61,156 nucleotides of DNA from Perkinsus chesapeaki (GCA_013115145.1 JAAPAO010000153.1:1-61156), one strand, 5' to 3'; counted from the first letter of the stretch, positions 21,499-33,822 are shown. Notes: generated by a model from the sequence alone, not told the origin. A program made the numbers and translations.

Positions 21499-21796
21499 TT
21501 AGAACTTGATTTTCTTATGTTTCTTCCTCTGTCTCTTCTCAGCCTGGCCAGGTGCCGTCTGTGGCGTCGATAAAGTCGGCGTGGGCGCCATCGACGAAGC
21601 TCCCTCGGTGGACTAAAATACACCACCATAGAATCGAACCAGCGACCTTTCCCATGGCAGCCAAGCGCTCTACCTTGTAGCCTGCAGCGGCCATGGCGGC
21701 TTTCTCTCTATCTTCGTGCTCCATCAATTGTTTCCTAATGAAGTCCGCAGATAAAGTCTGATCATCTGCCTCCATCTCGCTTGGGTTAATCGTCAT
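21499..21796 (-). CDS. Small basic-tailed protein of unknown function
   Basis: Two exons, 21796-21674 and 21612-21499, joined in phase. The product is about 78 residues: an acidic helix-like N-terminus (MTINPSEMEADD, then LSADFIRKQLMEHEDREKAA), a Ser/Thr/Pro linker and a strongly basic end (AEKRQRKKHKKIKF). The basic end resembles nucleolar or RNA-associated small proteins, but I do not recognise the family. The intron at 21613-21673 is the clearest tRNA-like intron in the window. Without removing it the frame reads through into a different tail, so the spliced model is preferred for its conserved-looking KKHKKIKF end. Confidence 0.55.
21613..21673 (-). repeat. 61-nt intron made of a tRNA-like body
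   Basis: The intron begins GTAGAGCGCTTGGC, the 3' part of a tRNA D-arm (as in GGTAGAGC). It continues with an anticodon-arm-like segment, GGGAAAGGTCG, then GGTTCGATTCT (B-box, one mismatch), and ends GGTGTATTTTAG. The TTTT resembles a Pol III terminator and is followed directly by the AG of the splice site. It is in transcript orientation. Confidence 0.75.
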
Positions 21797-22097
21797 AGTC
21801 CTTCCGCTACCGCTTGGAGTAGCCGTTCCAGCTGAACAGTTTCATACCGACACTTCCTCAACTCCCCAAACTTTTCTACCTAATGGTGTCGTCGCTTCTG
21901 CTAAGTTGTAGACATGTGAGCTTGGGAACAATGCAGATGCTTGAGTAGGTATATTCTTCTGTGGCAGTACCTACACCGATCGACCTCTAAAGCCACCCTA
22001 ATCTAATAAAAACCAATCACACAGTAGGTGATCCACTCGTATGACAATCAACTCCTCGGCCGTTGTTTCTGTAAACTGGGCTCATTCAGGTCCATAG

Positions 22098-22139
22098 GTC
22101 TATACTATATAGACGATGATATGTTATCATATTATGATA
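22098..22139. repeat. Palindrome chain
   Basis: GTCTATA, CTA, TATAGAC is followed by ATGATA, TGT, TATCAT, ATT, ATGATA: again forward, inverted, forward, here with 3-nt spacers. Confidence 0.65.
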
Positions 22140-22368
22140 CTTTTTATTCACTCTGAAACCTAACCTACAACCCCCCTGAACCTCGACGAAAGACTTATAT
22201 AGTATCATTTATAAGTGATCTTTTGATCTTCATATACATTATAAAGTGATAAGGTATTGTAGCTCTATACGGTCGAATGATAGGTTACAAATTGAGACCT
22301 TCTTACAACCTAGATAAATTCGCAGCCCGCGCAGATTGCGAAATTGCAATTTCCCATTCCTTTTCACA

Positions 22369-25300
22369 CTAAACTTTGGTCTCCAGTCGGACCTTGTATA
22401 ATTGATGAGTAGGAGTAGCCGTAGCACTCGCAACCGACTGAATTCCTCCTCTAATATCGACTTGTCCCGGAGTGCCAATGCCAGATGTGATAGAAGTAAT
22501 ACCGCCAACCGAAGTAACACCAGAGGTATCCAAATTGACCAAAGGCGTTTGGGTGCCGAGGGGCGTCTCCAGACCGCCACGAAGGATCGGCGTCTGAGTT
22601 CCGCCACCTAAGAAGACAACGCTATTCAACCACAGGCCCACCTAACCGAACTTGCTACGAGCTGAACCAGGCCCAGGAGGCAAGTATAGTCAAACACTAG
22701 CCACTCTCCGCAACGGATCTTTCGAGAATCTTTGAACGACATCGATTTCGGATTAATGGTGATGGAGCAATGTACTATATAATTAAAACTTGCGGCAGAT
22801 GGAACATGACGTACTGTAATATAATATATTTACCCTTCACACATGTGTACCAGAGTTCCATAGAGACTGATGCCATCTAGGTTTTCATTCTCACTCTGAC
22901 TCGACCTTCACGGGCATTCACATAATCTCCCACTACTCGGCCTACTAAAGTTTCGGATGGCCCGCGAATGTCCAAGTGTGTAGCGGCCTCTACTAGCGAA
23001 CCTCCAGCGTTCTGAACTCCAGTCTATATTAAACTAAAATTATAAAAAGATACTGCTACTAGAAATAATACGTGAAACTCGAATTCGTAATATATTTTCT
23101 CCACTTCAAGTAATCTAATTAGTATTATATTATTATTAATTATAACATTATTACTTCATATAGTTAATTACGAATAGCATTTAAGCTTTATAATTTCCTA
23201 TAATACCTAGCTTTATAAAGTGATATTGCCGGTAATTCTGTGAGGCTTATCATTTGCCAAGAGATGTATTCTAGCCCAATACTGGTGTATATTACCATCC
23301 TTCCTGGCCTGTCTTGTATCATCTTCTTCGACATCCATAACCTCATCATCATCAGATTCATCTGACCCAGCATCCGAGGCTTCAGACAGGAACTCACCCC
23401 ACAGGAAATCCTTTTCATCTAAAAGAATAAAATATACACCTCCCGAGAATCGAACCCGGGCTACTCGATCTATAACGTAAACGTAACACTACTCCCCAAT
23501 TCAACTACACTGACCATTAAATCCAACATCTGTATTGCTCTACCGTCTTATCCTATACGCCCATTTTCGCGGTAGTGTAGCCTTCCCGATATTACCATTT
23601 CCTGTATTAGTCTCGACTTCTCCTCTTATTCGATCAGTTTCGATGTTCCAATTACCATAAAGAGGATTACCAAACTCATCAACTGGTGGTCTGCCCCAAC
23701 CTGAATGACAAATCATTATTGAACCAATCATTTATTTATACAACAAACATCTATTATAATCGATTACATCATTTCCCACAACAGATATATAACATATATA
23801 ATATATGTTATATACCAATTGAACTATACATCGATGTCATTGATGCACTGGGGATTCAGTAGTAGTTTTTTATAATCCATTCACTCAATGGAACACAAAC
23901 ACCTACTACTAAATACAGTATAGCCTATGGAAAATGTTTCGCTTTCGCTTGCTCATACAACCCTAATCCATACTACCTCCAGGATGATAACCCCAGTCCC
24001 CTCCAGCAGGTATGGGAGCATTCAGCCCAGGTACTCTCAGCCCAGGATAGCTCGGCGGTGGCCCGTAGCGTTGCATATTGAAGAGCCATGGTGGCGGACC
24101 TCCCTCCTGGACAAGGAAGTTCGACCACACAGTTGCTGTAGTATTACTTCGATTCCGAGAGCTTCCCGCAGAGGCTCAGATATCTTTCCTGGCTTCTTGT
24201 TCACCATTCGGGACTCATACTCTCGTCCCTCATAATACCTGCGCGGTATAATCCTCTCGCCAATAATTATGTAACCCAATCCCGCACAGGTTCGATTCCC
24301 AGCCAAACGACTTACATATCTCCATGCTTGGTGAGGTATGGGCAGGGCGTTGCGTATCTATTAAGAAATATCATGCAGCCGTAAAATATATGTCACTCTA
24401 GCACCAATACCTGTAGCCCGAGAGCCTCCCCTAATCGTTCTGATCAAAAAGCATTTGCTTGGATTTTTGAAGGCTACCGACAAACAACGTAATGCTGCCA
24501 GATACCAATCCTCAAAACAATCCATCCGAAATACTAATATCCATCAATAATACATTTTTTACTCCCTTGAGCAACACTCTTCCCACCAGGCCAGAACAGG
24601 AGTATGCTTGCGGTCCAGCTACTACTCGTGAGAATGTACGCCGAGCCATATGAGATATATACACGAAAAGGAGGCGTGCGGTTCATAAGTCGTCTTCTAT
24701 GACCAGCCTCTAATTCCTGTCCCCAACCCCTCCCTACTTGAAGAAAGCATCGTGTAGAACATTATAATCAATATCCAGTTTTCCAACTTTAGGCCGTATC
24801 TTCTCACGAGCTTGCGACTTTAAGGTCCTCTCCTCTTCTCTTTCCAAGATAGACTGGCGAATCTGTAACCAGTGCCATATGCAGCATTTCGCAGGTGTTT
24901 GAGGAGAGAGCGGTATGAGATTACCTTAGCAATTCCAGTCTGTTCGATATAAGGTGGTAACTTATAGCGGGGCTTCTCGCTGCCTCTTTTACATGCCATA
25001 TAACGTCGCTTGCTATTCCAATGCCTGAAATACTATTTTTCCATCAGAAATGACAACCTGCCTACCTAGGCACTGGTACTGTGTTCCGAGTACTCTTAAT
25101 ATGGACCAAAAAGAAAGGATCGCTTCCTGAGTTATCCCATGCTTCCACCACCTAACAGGTTAAATCCAAAAGATATTTTCGAGGTCGCCTTTCCTACATC
25201 AGGTCTCGTAACCAATTCCTTCAGTGTGACCAATGGTATCCTAGAAGCGTCCCTTATCTGCTTGCTAGTCCAATGCGGCTGGCCGTTTTTATCGGTTCTT

Positions 25301-25827
25301 GGGTATCCCAAGCTCTCAAGGCGCCGCCCCTGATTCATACCGACTTTCCCACAACTTTCCATCAGAACTACCTCTTCCTGGAACTTCTGCAACGCCGTCA
25401 TTCCCCCGTCCTTTTGATCCTCCTCATTCTGCTCTTCAGCATCATCTCCTTCCCCTGCTACTGGTTGAAGCTTTTCGTATCTAACTCATACCGTATTTCC
25501 CGCAAACACATAAACTGTGAACCATTACGCTGCCTTGAATTCCTCGGGAAGGGTCCGTACTGTATATTCTATATCAACATCATCATCGTTATTTTCGGTC
25601 TCGTCAGAGGGACTGGTGGGCTTTGTCAATTCCTCCTTATGTTTCTCCTCATCAACTTTCTCCTAAAAATTTAACCATAAAAGATTCAAAATAGGTCAGA
25701 ATGAGCGCCTCCACAAGATACCCCTTTCCCTTATAACCTCTCTTCTTCTCTTCCTAGCCTCCTTCCTTTTGAGAGCTCTCTTAACCCTTGTCCGCTCCGC
25801 CCGTTGAGCTGCTGTTAAAGCTACCAT
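22369..25827 (-). CDS. SF3B2: Splicing factor 3B subunit 2 (U2 snRNP, SAP145/Cus1 homologue)
   Basis: More than ten short exons join in frame. In order: a basic N-terminus (25827, VALTAAQRAERTRVKRAL); EYTVRTLPEEFKAA; YEKLQPVAGEGDD; SRIPLVTLKELVTRPD/VVEAWD, matching the human TVAELKQLVARPDVVE segment; FFLVHIKSTRNTVPVPRHW; KRGSEKPRYKLPPYIEQTGI; KIRPKVGKLDIDYNVLHDAFF; LTKHGDM/YYEGREYESRM; PPPWLFNMQRYGPPPSYPGL; GLNAPIPAG; GWGRPPVDEFGNPLYG (PSP domain); an acidic WGEFLSEASDAGSDESDDD region; and a Thr/Gly-rich GGTQTPILRGGLETPL end. SF3B2 anchors U2 snRNP at the branch site with SF3A/SF3B in the nucleus. A 15-nt micro-exon lies at 23515-23529. An open block at about 22870-23020 is not placed, and the last exon is less certain than the core. 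Confidence 0.85.
23419..23514 (-). repeat. 96-nt SF3B2 intron with near-complete tRNA-like sequence, sense
   Basis: The intron runs from GTCAGTGTAGTTGAATTGG (A-box-like) through GCCCGGGTTCGATTCTCGGG, a T-arm with a good stem, to a T-rich end and TTCTTTTAG. It lies between the 15-nt micro-exon and the exon starting DEKDFLWGEF. Confidence 0.7.
23786..23814. repeat. Perfect 29-bp palindrome, 14-bp arms, 1-nt centre
   Basis: TATATAACATATAT, A, ATATATGTTATATA. It lies in an SF3B2 intron. Confidence 0.8.
24239..24315 (-). repeat. 77-nt SF3B2 intron with antisense tRNA-like core
   Basis: The intron splits LTKHGDM and YYEGREYE, a junction fixed by SF3B2 homology. The + strand carries CCGCACAGGTTCGATTCCC, identical over 19 nt to the intron at 15875-15949 but in the opposite orientation relative to its transcript. 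Confidence 0.75.
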
Positions 25828-26393
25828 TAACGGCCCAAGACAAGAACACTGACAAATTTTCTGCGCAAATGTAAACGCAAATCGATCATCCGGGCGCGCG
25901 CTTTTTTAAAATAATTTGCCAACACTTCTGCTAGAAGGTCTCCCCAAGGTATCTTTCCCGTTGACTCTTTCACCTTTCATAGTGAAGACCTGTTTTTTGT
26001 TATTCTGCGCAAGCTGGCGGTCATACGGAACGTCAAAAGGCTTCCAGACTCTCATTTGTTAGCTCTGTGTGATTTGTTATCGTTTCCATTTCACCTAGCG
26101 TGCCGCTAAGGTGCATCTTGCAGGATTCATGAAAGGTCAATTGGTGTACCTTATCAATTTTGGACGGCAATCTACCGCGTAATAATTTATCCTGCTTTAT
26201 TATTGATAGTGGCCGTTGGTGCCCGGGATGCCTCAATTGCCTCATGCGCCGTAATATGGAACTGTCCGTTCGATTCCAAAGGAGGACATTTCAATGATCT
26301 GAAACTCGAATTCAACCGTTCTCTCTTGAACCTTCATTCGCTTCCTCTAATAAATTGGCTTGCCTCTCTCAGTGACCATTTATCCACCTTCAA

Positions 26394-29300
26394 ATGTCAC
26401 CATCACTCGTTGATGGCCCTCAAGAGTCTGGTGGTTCCTCAGCAGCAGCACAGCCCTCCCAGCAGTCATCCAACGGCTCGTCTCTGTTCACTCTCAAGAA
26501 CATCGCCGGCGGGGCCGCACTTGCAGCCGCCAGCGGTGCTTTAGCCTATAGTCTCGTCCTGAGCAAGGCCAAACGCGGCGCCAACTCCTCTGCCAATCAG
26601 AAGAAGCTCGGTCCACCGGTGCCACGTGAGTCCCATGAAGATCCTGATGTTCTTAAGGCATTGACGGCCACTAGAACCAGTCACATGAAGGCCTATGATG
26701 GCGCCACTGCAGCTTCCTATGTGGCATATCACTTGTCCGACTCAGTGTTCATCTATCCTATTACCCCTTCTACCCCACTTGGCGAGAACTGTGATCAATG
26801 GTCAGCCTCTGGAGAGAAGAATGCCTACGGTCAGGTCACAGCCGTAAAGCAAATGCAAAGTGAGGCCGGCGTCGCCGGCGCATTGCATGGCTCCTTGGTC
26901 GCTGGTGGTCTCTCATCTACGTTCACCGCATCCCAGGGTCTTCTATTGATGATCCCTAATATGTACAAAATCGCCGGTGAGCTCTTACCTTGTGTATTTC
27001 ACGTGCCAGCGCGGTCCCTAGCCGGTCAAGCGCTCTCCATCTTCGGAGACCATTCAGACATCATGGCCGTTCGTCAGACCGGTTGGGCTATCATCTGCGC
27101 TAGTACCGTGCAGGAGTGCATGGATATGGCCCTGGCCGCCCATATAGCTACATTGAAGTCTCGTGTGCCGTTTGTACATTTCTTCGATGGCTTTAGAACA
27201 TCCCATGAGATTCAGAAGATTAACGATATGACTACTGATCAGATCGAGCTGGTTGCCAAGATCATGTCAAAGGAGATCGACGCCCACAGAGAGAGGGCTC
27301 TCAACCCCAACCACCCCACTGTTCGCGGCACAGCACAGTCTCCCGATATCTACTTCCAGAACGTTGAGGCGGCTAACCCCTACTACAACGCCGTGCCAGA
27401 ACATGTCCTGAACTCCTTCGAGATGGTCGAGGCTGTGACCGGCCGTCATTACGACTTGTTCGATTATGAAGGTGATCCGGAGGCGACTCATGTGTTTGTC
27501 ATCATGGGAGCTGGTGCCTGTACTGTCTCCGAGACCATCAAGTATCTTAAGGTCCATGAGCCTCGCTATAAGCTAGGTCTGCTGAGGGTGAGGCTCCTGA
27601 GGCCATGGTCTGTCTCGCACTTCCTTGCTGCCCTTCCTGCTACTGTTAAAAGGATATGTGTATTCGACCACTGCAAGGAGTCAGGCGCCATCGGTGAGCC
27701 TCTTTATGTCGATGTGTGCGCCAGCATTCAAAAGTCCAACAGATCGGACATCCTCGTAAGTCTGTGAAGTATCAAATAAATTTATACCGATCTTTCCTCA
27801 GGTCATCGGGGGACGCTTCGGTCTTGCTTCCAAGAATTTTTCACCCGGCCAGGTTTATGCCGCTGTCAAGAACCTTGTGGACGCCAAGGTCCCCAAGAGC
27901 CCCTTCACTGTGGGCATCGATGATGATGTTACCAATCTGTCTCTACAAGTCCCCTACGAGATCGACGTGGCCGATCCTGCCACTACTCAGTGCATGTTCT
28001 GGGGCTTCGGTTCTGACGGCACTGTTGGTGCTAATAAGAACGCCATCAAGATCATAGCCGACAACACTGACCTCTACGCCCAGGGCTTCTTCCTCTATGA
28101 TGCTTTGAAGTCCGGAGGCGTCACGGTGTCACATTTGAGGTTCGGTCCTAAGCCCATTGACTCTCCGTATGAGATTATGAGCGGTTGCGAGTACGTTGCT
28201 GTCCACAAGAAGGAGTATGTCAACACTTTCGACGCGTCCTTAATTCTCGGAGCAAGCAAGCCTGGCAGCATTGTCGTGCTGAACGCCCCGTGGCTCACCG
28301 TGGACGAGATGGAAGAGCATTTGCCTCCCAAGTTTAAGAGGATGATCGCCGACAAGCACTTGAAGCTCTACGTTATCGATGCTAATCTGGTGGCTAAGGA
28401 ATCCGGCATGGGTCGTCTTATTAATAACATCATGCAAGCCGTGTTCTTCCGCCTAGCTGGAGCTCTCCCCTACGAGCAGGCCATGCCGCTCTTCGAAACT
28501 GCTATCGAGAAGACCTACAAGAACAAGGGTGTCGATGTTGTGCGGAAGAATCTATTGGCTGTTAGCAACGCCATTGATAATCTCAACCAGATCGACGTCC
28601 CTTATAGCAGTTGGTCGAAGTGTGAGCTTCTGGATCACGAAGTTCCCCGTACTGGAGAGGAGCCTTCGTTCGTCCGGAATGTCCTGGATAAGATCCACAC
28701 CAGGCTCGGCGACAACCTGTCAGTATCGGCCTTCACTCCTGGCGGAGTCGTTCCCCTCGGTATGACCCAGTGGGCCAAGCGTGGTGTTGCACAAGCTGTC
28801 CCCGTCGTTGATATGGACAAATGCACACAGTGCAACAAGTGCTCGGCTATCTGTCCTCACGGTGTTATCAGACCGTTCCTGGCATCACCTCAGGAGCTCG
28901 CTTCAGAGAAGACCCCTCTGACGTTCGTCACTAAACCTGCTACCGGTGGTAACCAGACCTCTGGCTTGGCATTCAGAATTCAAGCTTCACCCTTGGATTG
29001 CACTGGCTGCGAAGTCTGTGTTAATAGCTGTCCTGACAACGCCCTCGCCATGAAGCCCTTGCCTGATGCCATCGCCGAAGGTCACAAGGACAACTGGGAC
29101 TATGCCATGACCCTGGAGAGCCGCGGTGATCGTTTCGACTCACACACACTGAAGGGTTCGCAATTCCAGCAACCTTTGTTGGAGTTCTCGGGCGCTTGCG
29201 CTGGTTGCGGCGAGACGCCCTACGCCAAATTGTTGACTCAAATGTTTGGCAAAAGAATGCTCATCGCCAATGCCACTGGTTGCAGTTCTATTTGGGGTGG

Positions 29301-32076
29301 CACTGCTGGCTGGATTCCCTACACTGCTGATAAGAAGACCGGCAAGGGCCCCGCTTGGGGTAACTCACTTTTTGAAGATAACGCCGAGTACGGTATGGGC
29401 ATTGCCGTGGCCCAGCAGCACAGGCGGGATCAGCTCAAGCTCCGAGTCCAGGAGGCTCTCGATGACAGCAGTGTTGTTGGAGAGCTTCGATTGGCCCTAG
29501 AGCAATGGCTTGATAACTTCGCCGACGCCGAGGCTTCCTCTAGATTCGGTCAACAAGTTGTCGACTTGCTGGACGCGGCTGCTCAGAAGGGCGAGTTGCC
29601 AGAGTGCCTGGAGAAGTGCCGAAGACTCTGGGATATGTTCACTAAGAGCTCTGTGTGGATTATGGGTGGTGACGGCTGGGCTAATGATATCGGTTATGGT
29701 GGTATCGATCATGTATTGGCTCTCAACGAGAACGTTAACATTGTTGTCTTGGATACCGAAGTCTATTCCAATACTGGTGGTCAGGGATCAAAGGCTACTC
29801 CAATGGGAGCAGTAGCCAAGTTCATGCGAAATGGTCGCGATCTGCAGAAGAAGGACATTGGCCACTTGGCGATGTCGTACCCTAATGTTTATGTGGCATC
29901 ATGCTCACTAGGAGCCAACTACTCCCAGACGGTCAGAGCCTTCCATGAGGCTGAGAAGCATGTCGGCCCATCACTGGTGCTTTGCTATGCTCCTTGTATC
30001 GAGCATCGTATTAAGAATGGTCTGACTAGGATGTCCCAAGATCAGAAGGCAGCTGCCGAGTCGGGCTACTGCCCTCTCTATCGCTATGATCCTAGTCTGA
30101 TCGACCAAGGCAAGAACCCCTTCCAACTCGACTGCAAGACCATCAAGCCTGAGGTGTTGGATATGTTCTTGAAGAATCAGAATCGTTACGAGCAGCTGGT
30201 CAGGCGTATGCCGGAGCACGCCGCAGAGCTTCAGAGAGGCCTTAAGAAGTACATCAAGCAGCGTCACGAGCAGCTCTTGGCAGCTTCAGCCGAGGCTGTT
30301 CACGCCGCTGATGACCTTACCAACGGCCTCGGTGCCGGTGCCCGCGTTTATTACGCCTCCGATACCGGCACTACCGAGCAGCTGGCCAAACGTCTGTCTG
30401 GTATACTGAAGCGCAGAGGCGTTGTGGTGAAGGCATGCGATGCTATGGATGAGCTGGACTTGGCTGACTCTGCCAACTCTGACGATCTTCTCGTTCTTCT
30501 TTCGTCTACTTGTGGTGATGGTGACATGCCATCAGCGGCCACCGCATTATGGGAGCAGATGTCCCAGATGGACAAGTCTCAGAAGGTCACCGGACGTTAC
30601 TGTGTGTTCGGTCTTGGTGACAGCTCCTACGAGCACTTCTGCGCTGCCGCTGTCAAGCTTGACGCCAGAGTTGCTGAACTTGGAATGACTCGCGTCATTC
30701 CTCTTGCCAAGGGCGATGATCGTGCTGATGACGGCTGGGCTACTGCCTTTGATGAGTGGCTTCCGAAGCTCTGCGAAGAGGTCGGCGCTAAGCCCGAGGA
30801 TGAGGAGGAGTACGAGGCGCTCTTCGAGGTGACGAGCCTACCAATAACAGCTGCTGACAAGAACTTGCCTTACCAAAGGATTGTGCCGCCGGGAGCCCAG
30901 GCTGTCCCTGTCTTGGAGAACAGACGTTTGACTCCTGAGACCTATGAAAGGGATATCCGCCATATTGGCCTCGACATCTCTAATGCTGACTTGCCCTTCC
31001 GCCTTGGTGATGCGATCACACTTTACCCCAAGAATCTGGAGTCGGATGTCGACACCTTGTTCAACGAGGTTATCACTCATCTCGATCGCAACGATGTGGT
31101 ATCTGTCAAGTGTCTCTCCGATGATGTGCCAGCCAGGCTTCGCTCTGCCTTCAAGGCTCGGATGCCTATCAAGCAGATCTTCGTCGAGCTTTTAGATATC
31201 TTCGGCAAGCCCAGTCGTAGCTTCTATCGTCAGCTCGCTCGTGTCAGCAAGAGCAACGATGAAGCTGAGCAGTTGAAGACCATAGCAGACTCGGACGAGA
31301 AGTTCAAGGAGCTCCTCGGTGAAAGCGTCTCCTTCGCGGACGTCCTGCGTAGATTTCCCAAGTCCACCGAATCGATGACTTTGGTAAACTTCCTTGAGAT
31401 CATTCCTCTGCTCAAGCCTCGGCTCTACTCTATTGCCAACAGCTCCTTCTACACCCCGAACAAGGTCGAGCTCACTGTTGTCATCAATCGTTGGCAGAAC
31501 TCGGAAGGCGACCTCAAGACCGGTACCAGTACGCGTTATCTTGGTTTCAGCAATGACAACATGATGTGCGTTTCTGTTGCCAGCGGTACGTTCACCTTCC
31601 CCGAGGACGAGCGGACGCCTATGGTCATGGCTGCCCTTGGTACCGGTATCGCTCCCATGCGCGCCTTTGTCCAAGACCGCATGTACAAGAAGCAAGTGCT
31701 TGGCATCGAAACTGGTCCTATGGTGGTTTTCTATGGCTGCCGTCACGAGAAGGAAGAGTTCCTTTATCGCGAGGAGTGGAAGAAGTACGAAGATGCTGGT
31801 GTGTTAACGAAGGTCATCAATGCGTTCTCGCATGACCAGGATCATATGATCTTCGTGCAGCACAAGATAGCTGAGAATCCCGATGTCATTTTCAAGTACA
31901 TCTACGACCTAAAGGGTTACTTCTACTTCTGCGGTCCCTCGATTGCTGTTAATGATGTTGAATCTGCGGTGAAGGGTGCCGTTGAAACAGTTGGTAAAAT
32001 GAGCAAAGAAGAAGTTGATAAATGGTTCGAGGAGGAGATTAAAGCTAAGAAGCGCTACTCTACCGAAGCCTACTAG
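26394..32076 (+). CDS. PNO: Pyruvate:NADP+ oxidoreductase (PFOR fused to NADPH-P450-reductase-like domain)
   Basis: Two exons (26394-27755, 27802-32076) with one 46-nt intron give about 1878 residues, the usual PNO size. It converts pyruvate and CoA to acetyl-CoA and CO2 while reducing NADP+. Domain order: N-terminal 75-residue extension; PFOR pyruvate/TPP region (AYDGATAASYVAYHLSD, PITPSTPLGE); two 4Fe-4S clusters at about 794 (CTQCNKCSAICPHG) and 854 (CTGCEVCVNSCPDNAL); TPP domain at about 920-1100 (CAGCGETPYAKL, GDGWANDIGYGG); flavodoxin at about 1304 (YYASDTGTTEQLAKRL); FAD (RLYSIANSSF) and NADPH motifs (LGTGIAPMRAFVQ) to the end. The extension is Ser/Gln-rich, then has a roughly 20-residue hydrophobic segment (IAGGAALAAASGALAYSLVL) followed by KAKRG. 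This looks like a signal anchor or organelle presequence rather than a cytosolic start. All expected Fe-S and nucleotide motifs are present. Confidence 0.95.
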
Positions 32077-32415
32077 CAATATCCGTCATCAGTACTACTT
32101 ATACACCGTTATTGTTCTATCTCTCTTATCACACTTGCTGGTAAGTAGCATTAGCTATTATCATACCAGTTGTCAATTTTCAATGTCTTATGGTTACTGA
32201 GGTTACTGTTCCTATTCCACCGCAAGTACTGTGCTCTTGCTAATGCTGTCATTGTGTTGCTGTTGTTCTTAATCTGGCTACTGTATCAGTGGCCTCAGTG
32301 TTGTTTTATACTACTATTCGCTCTTTTGCATACTTTAGCCGTATAGAGCCCCTCTTGCGTTAAACTCAACAGTGAAAATGCTGAAAAGTTAAATCGCATT
32401 GCTAAGCGAGTGAGC

Positions 32416-33036
32416 CTAGTTAAAGGGAGAAAAGTCTTGCCTGTGAGATTCTAGATGAGTAAAAGTTACATTCCACCTTCCTCTGTAACCAAACACGATA
32501 CTATTCGAGTCTCGGTTGTAGAGGAGCATAGCAAAGTCAGAAGGCTCAATTCGAGGAGAAAAAGGTCTGAGTTCATCTACGCAGACTCGTGGCAAAGTTA
32601 TAGCGATATTCTTGGCATCAAGCATATCATAACCAATACTTTTGCATTTGACGTGGCAATTGAACATAACCAGATCCATATCAAACTTGAGCTCATCATC
32701 ATAGAAGAACATCCCGCCCATAACATACGAGTGTTCAACAGGGGCTTCGTAGTCGCCTTTGGGATGAAGGATACGTCCGTGAATGTGACAGATGAGAAAT
32801 GGTGCGATAGAGAATCTCATAAACGTGGGCGTGAAAAAGACAGTGCGAATGTACTGTCGGCACAACTGTAAGGATTGTCATACCAGGAAGAGTTCTCAGA
32901 ATCGAAACCTGAATTTTTACCACGCAGAATTCTATATCCTTGAAAGGCGAACAAAGCAACCCAAAATTCTTACACTTCCCGGCCATAAATCGCCAAGGAT
33001 TGATAACGCCGAAAAAAGCAGTAATGAACCCTTCAT
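32416..33036 (-). CDS. Putative secreted hypothetical protein, model uncertain
   Basis: A start at 33036 gives a signal-peptide-like MKGSLLLFSALSILGDLW, then a probable 36-nt intron leading to NSGFDSENSSWYDNPYSCAD. A second open block in another frame (32865-32416) reads HGRILHPKGDYEAPVEHSY...MGGMFFYDDELKFDMDLVMF and ends in ESHRQDFSPFN. The two blocks do not join by an obvious GT-AG intron. Either one short intron was missed or the gene has a frameshift. It lies 340 bp past the 3' end of PNO on the opposite strand. The family is not recognised. Confidence 0.35.
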
Positions 33037-33170
33037 AATTATACTGCAACACAACAATACAAAATAATCTGCCCTCCTGTCTCCACGATGATAACAGTAA
33101 AGCACCAAACGAGCTGCTTATACCATCAACACCATACTGGCGACTATCAAACTCTCATCCGAATAGTGGC

Positions 33171-33656
33171 TTAGGCAGAGACGGCGAACTTCCTCATGGG
33201 GAAGTTGGCCTTGCGAGTCTGCTCCCTGGCGGTCTTCTTGTTGTACTGGGCAGGGGTAAGAGCACGACGCTTAGCTCTGGTAAGCTTGGAGCGAAGATCC
33301 AAAGGAACGTACTTCTTGCCGGCGAAGGAAGCACGGGCCTAAATAATATATATTAATAAAATAAATACTTGACGTTAATTATTACGGCATCCTTCCTGGT
33401 CTGGTTGTAGACGGTCAAAGTACGTGCGATGTTCTTGCGGACAGTCTAAGAACAGAATGATAACAACCGTTTTAGTACTGTTTAAATACACTATTAATAC
33501 TGCCCTGGACATTACCTTGATCTCAGCAACCTTGCCAGCAGTGCTGGAGAGAGCCTTAGAGACCCTCAAAGAGACAAGCTTCTGCTTGAGCTCATCGAGA
33601 TCAGTAAGAAGCTCCTTCTCGGACTTGCTTCGGATTTGATAAGCCTTAACCTTCAT
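33171..33656 (-). CDS. RPL35: 60S ribosomal protein L35 (uL29)
   Basis: Three exons: 33656-33516, 33445-33386 and 33338-33171. The product reads MKVKAYQIRSKSEKELLTDL, then LKQKLVSLRVSKALSSTAGK, VRKNIARTLTVYNQTRKDA, KYVPLDLRSKLTRAKRRAL and a TPAQYNKKTAREQTRKANFP end. This matches eukaryotic L35 along its full length (about 122 residues). It is a component of the large cytosolic subunit near the exit tunnel. Its start lies 167 bp from that of the SLC44-like gene on the other strand, so the two share a short divergent promoter region. Confidence 0.95.
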
Positions 33657-33822
33657 TGCTAGGAGAGAGGTGGGTAGAAGCAGGGACGCGAAAGGTGTCT
33701 GCCGCTCGCGCCCAAAAGCTACATATAATCGATCACTCGGGCGAGCGCTACTTACGTACACCTCGTCGTGCGTCCCCATCATGTTAGAGACTGGTGTGAG
33801 TTGTGGGTGCAGTTATTGTTTT

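Noticed and set aside
22870-23020. Open block reading VEAATHLDIRGPSETLVG and following on the minus strand
   Set aside because: It has an acceptor-like start and a clean stop but does not join SF3B2 in a way homology supports. Left unplaced.
25139-25674. Plus-strand open frames with Pro/Ser-rich or hydrophobic translations
   Set aside because: They are antisense shadows of SF3B2 exons.
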